Positions 15,203 to 17,650 of a DNA stretch of 17,650 bases are shown here, in pieces. The DNA lies in NCBI GenBank assembly GCA_964415245.1, contig CAYQAJ010000091.1:1-17650 (forward strand), in the 5' to 3' direction. Source of the DNA: CAYQAJ01 sp964415245 (lineage in GTDB: Bacteria > Planctomycetota > Planctomycetia > Pirellulales > Pirellulaceae). The position numbers and the translations under genes were made by a program. Position 1 is the first letter of the stretch; the number at the start of each line of letters is the position of its first letter. The notes under the pieces are model-generated. The model did not search any database, was not told the DNA's origin, and was given only the letters and a program-made list of their open reading frames with translations.

Positions 15203-17252
15203 TTTCCACGATGGTCAACGAGTGAGGCGGTAGTTTCACCGTGTTTCGGTCGAACGTCAGTTGGCGCTCCCGTGGACGAACACGCGCTGGATTTTCGATG
15301 CTGTTGAACGCGTCGGGTGAGTCGCCCGATAGCACAGTGGCGTCGTATTTGCCGTTCAGCGAGACGCCCTTCAGGTTCACCGTACACGCCACCTGTTCTT
15401 TGGGGTGTCGGTTCACCAGCGCGATGGCCCACTTCGCTCCCGATTCATCAACGGTGGCGACGGCATCGACCACGGCGACCGATTGATCACTTTGCGTGAG
15501 GCGGTCGGCCGTGATCTCTGTCTTCGCAACATGACTTTCCAGCAGATTGGCGTACATCGCCAGCGTATGGAACGTCGTACGTTTGACGATCCCCTTGGGG
15601 TGCACATAGAGCGGCCCCCGGTCGTTCACGATCGGAGCGATATTGGCCATCGCGACGTCGTTGGCATTTCGCAGGCAGGCATTCAAGAACGATGCCGAAA
15701 AAAGCGCATCGGCCATGGTGTATTGGTCGGCCATCTCGTTAATGGCGCGCGCGGCGATCAACTCCGGGGCCTCCTTGTCGCCGGGTTCGACAGGGCTCTT
15801 GCGAGGAAACCCGGGATGATGCCAGCCGCGCAAATTCCATTCGTCAAAGGCGATTTTAATGCGGCCTCGGTAACCCGCCTCGTCCAGCACGGCAGTGACT
15901 CCGGCAATCGTGTGATCCGGGTCTTCGCTTTGCAGAATGCACGTCATGTAATCGGGCTTCGCGTTGTGGTCAAACAGTAGAAACCAGTACTTGTGCACGG
16001 CCACGTACTGCAACTGGTCACCGGCGGCTTTGAGCAACGGCAGCGTCCACGCTCGATCAGGCGTTGCCGCGGCTGCCAGTTTCAACTCGGAATCGACCTG
16101 GCGCATCAGCTCCGCGGACCGATGGACAAGAGGGCCCCATTTCTCGGGAGAACTTGCCCCGATCTCGTGCTGCCCCCAGTTCTCGTTGCCGACGCTCCAG
16201 AGTTTCACGTCAAACGGCCGCTCGTTTCCGCCGGCCTTGCGCAACTCGGCGTAAGCTCCCTCGGTCGCATTGCAATACTCGACCCACTGCTTCATCTCCT
16301 CGGGCGTGCCGTTGCCCGCGTTGGTGCAGATGTACGGCTGACAGCCAACCAGTCGACACCACGTGATGAATTCATCCGTACCGAAGGTGTTGGGATCGGT
16401 CACTCCCCACACGGGATCGGCGACCGGCTTACGTGCACGGCCCACGCCATCCTGCCAGTGGTATCCGCTAGCGAAACATCCTCCCGGCCAGCGGACCACG
16501 GAGAGTTTCAGTTCTTTCATCGCCTCGATCACGTCCTTGCGCAAGCCATGTTCGTCCGCCAGCGGCGAACCCGGCTCGAACAATCCGCCGTAAATCTGCC
16601 GATGGAAATGTTCGACGAATCCACCGAAAATCATCGGGCTGTAAGCTACGACCGCGGCATCGTTTTCGATGGTGATGGTCGCCTTCGGCGCTTCAGCGGC
16701 TGACACCTCCACCAACGACACCTCGTCGTACCAAGCCTGTCCCGTGGAACGCCCCCAACCGCCATACAGACAAAAGATTTCCAGCCTGGTGTCGGAGCCC
16801 GTTCGGAAGACAGTCGACACGCGGGTCCAATCCTCGGTACCGTTTACGGCTGGCGTTCGCACATGCGCCATGCCGGCAGTGAGCAACGCGCCGACGGCCC
16901 CTCGGACGTCTTTGGTCTTGATCCAGCCAGACAACTCATAGCGCGTGTACGGCTTGACGTTGGCGGTCGTCCACCAAGCGGCGTCGCTCCCCTTTTCGGA
17001 GCTGATTGACAGGCACTGCTTTCCGGATCGGCTCGGCGTTGCGAGGCTCCAACGCACATCTGCCTGTCCGCTCCAAGCCCGCGAGAACCAACCTCCTTCT
17101 GCTTCATCGGACACTGCCACAATCGATGGATTGAGCAGCAGATTCGCCCCCTTTCGTGACTCCTGCCCGTAGGAAGTGGACGTCAGCACGAGCAAACAAG
17201 CGGCGGCGGCGCGCCCGAAATCGAGGAGACCAAGAGAAGGGTTTCTGTGCAT
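15168..17252 (-). CDS. Secreted GH51 alpha-L-arabinofuranosidase with N-terminal carbohydrate-binding domain
   Basis: A 694-residue glycoside hydrolase that releases terminal alpha-L-arabinofuranosyl groups from arabinoxylan, arabinan or similar polymers. After a signal peptide (HRNPSLGLLDFGRAAAACLL, cleaved near YGQ) comes a CBM4/9-like jelly-roll region (about 35-190), then the GH51 (beta/alpha)8 barrel from about 200: FGGFVEHFHRQIYGGLF, RWPGGCFASGYHWQDGVG, acid/base Glu357 in VGNENWG and nucleophile Glu471 in IAFDEWN, 114 residues apart as expected. The last 130 or so residues form the usual C-terminal beta-sandwich (VNRHPKEQVACTVNLKG). ATG 17252 is chosen because AAGGAG lies eight bases upstream (17266-17261) and it begins the signal peptide; an ATG at 17300 would prepend 16 residues. 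All key residues are present, so it should be active. It stands alone, with no sugar transporter or regulator next to it. Confidence 0.95.
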   Translation of the reverse strand: MHRNPSLGLLDFGRAAAACLLVLTSTSYGQESRKGANLLLNPSIVAVSDEAEGGWFSRAWSGQADVRWSLATPSRSGKQCLSISSEKGSDAAWWTTANVKPYTRYELSGWIKTKDVRGAVGALLTAGMAHVRTPAVNGTEDWTRVSTVFRTGSDTRLEIFCLYGGWGRSTGQAWYDEVSLVEVSAAEAPKATITIENDAAVVAYSPMIFGGFVEHFHRQIYGGLFEPGSPLADEHGLRKDVIEAMKELKLSVVRWPGGCFASGYHWQDGVGRARKPVADPVWGVTDPNTFGTDEFITWCRLVGCQPYICTNAGNGTPEEMKQWVEYCNATEGAYAELRKAGGNERPFDVKLWSVGNENWGQHEIGASSPEKWGPLVHRSAELMRQVDSELKLAAAATPDRAWTLPLLKAAGDQLQYVAVHKYWFLLFDHNAKPDYMTCILQSEDPDHTIAGVTAVLDEAGYRGRIKIAFDEWNLRGWHHPGFPRKSPVEPGDKEAPELIAARAINEMADQYTMADALFSASFLNACLRNANDVAMANIAPIVNDRGPLYVHPKGIVKRTTFHTLAMYANLLESHVAKTEITADRLTQSDQSVAVVDAVATVDESGAKWAIALVNRHPKEQVACTVNLKGVSLNGKYDATVLSGDSPDAFNSIENPARVRPRERQLTFDRNTVKLPPHSLTIVEINSSANSLESP

Positions 17253-17650
17253 GCGGACTGCTCCTTCGCTGATGGTGAGTGTCCGGTGCGTTAGACGCAC
17301 GGGTCATCCCCTATTCCAGTGTATCAGAATCCCGTCGCGATTCACGCGCGTGCCAGTTCGCTCGCGAATGTGTCCTTAGTTGGCGGTGAGACACGAAGTA
17401 ACGTTTACTGACTTCGTCGCCCTGCCACGGCTCAATTGGTTGCGGCTTTCAGTGTGACCTGCGTGTGACTGGCCGAGGATTCAGACACGGCGATGTCGCG
17501 CGCGGATTGCTTCGTTTCCTTCTGTTGTTACAAGAGGGATGGTGTTCGGAACGGGAGGGAAGAAAAGGCGACGTAGCTCTTTTCACGCTGCTCTTTTCCC
17601 TCGTCGTCCGACTGGAATTCAAAGGGGAAAATGACGTGTCAACCTACCTT
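17253..17650. other. Leader and upstream region of the arabinofuranosidase gene
   Basis: Contains the Shine-Dalgarno at 17261-17266, a short perfect palindrome GTGCGT-TAG-ACGCAC (17286-17300) in the leader, and a 7-bp inverted repeat ACGAAGT/ACTTCGT (17393-17399 with 17411-17417). On the minus strand TGATACACT near 17320 resembles an extended -10 box, but no good -35 is present. No further gene is seen up to the window edge. Confidence 0.45.

Noticed and set aside
14938..15432. Minus-strand open frame of 164 codons downstream of GH51
   Set aside because: Arg/Ser/Thr-rich text that overlaps the GH51 end in another frame; no domain and no start signal.

Overview
The window looks like accessory chromosome from a planctomycete, probably a Pirellulales relative. 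The reasons are high GC, Tad-type secretion genes, a membrane Ser/Thr kinase fused to a caspase-like domain, a GH51 arabinofuranosidase behind a signal peptide, short palindromic repeats between genes, and wide gene-poor gaps with gene debris. This placement rests on gene content only. The sequence is a draft: 100 Ns at 11754-11853 lie between two identical 55-base copies, which is an unmerged contig overlap rather than missing DNA.

Layout. 2-1208: the end of a TadB-like gene, then tadC, both inner-membrane proteins of a Tad/type II-like pilus or secretion machine. A 26-bp tandem repeat separates them, and a 30-bp hairpin repeat array follows tadC. 1368-5604: a zinc-ribbon membrane protein and, 13 bases later, a 1124-residue kinase/transmembrane/four-repeat/caspase-like/TPR-like protein whose expected catalytic Cys is Ser. 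5605-6704: no intact gene; a decayed IS3-type transposase end and a hairpin. 6705-8124: a MscS channel whose signal-peptide exon-like start is one frame off its body. 8292-9284 (minus): a secreted alpha/beta-hydrolase convergent with it. 9285-10096: gap with a FemAB-like C-terminal remnant and small ORFs.

10097-14611 is the most interesting part. An XRE-type regulator (plus strand) faces a tightly packed minus-strand operon of unrecognised genes across an intergenic region with ATACC/GGTAT operator-like half-sites. The operon runs A (12793-13782, two compensating frameshifts), 12 bases with a strong Shine-Dalgarno, B (11156-12780, continuous once the gap artefact is removed), an ATGA overlap, C/D (10368-11159, apparently two proteins joined), then two small ORFs again joined by ATGA. 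A and B are divergent paralogues over both ends. I recognise no described function, so this is a candidate undescribed regulated cassette.

14612-15167 holds a strong palindrome and scraps of genes, including one ankyrin-repeat unit. 15168-17252 (minus) is a secreted GH51 alpha-L-arabinofuranosidase with its leader region to 17650.

The Tad genes and the kinase may form one transcription neighbourhood on the cell envelope. The hydrolase, arabinofuranosidase and MscS channel are stand-alone envelope or polysaccharide functions. The 10-14.6 kb cassette has its own regulator and looks mobile or defence-like only by organisation, not by any recognised domain.
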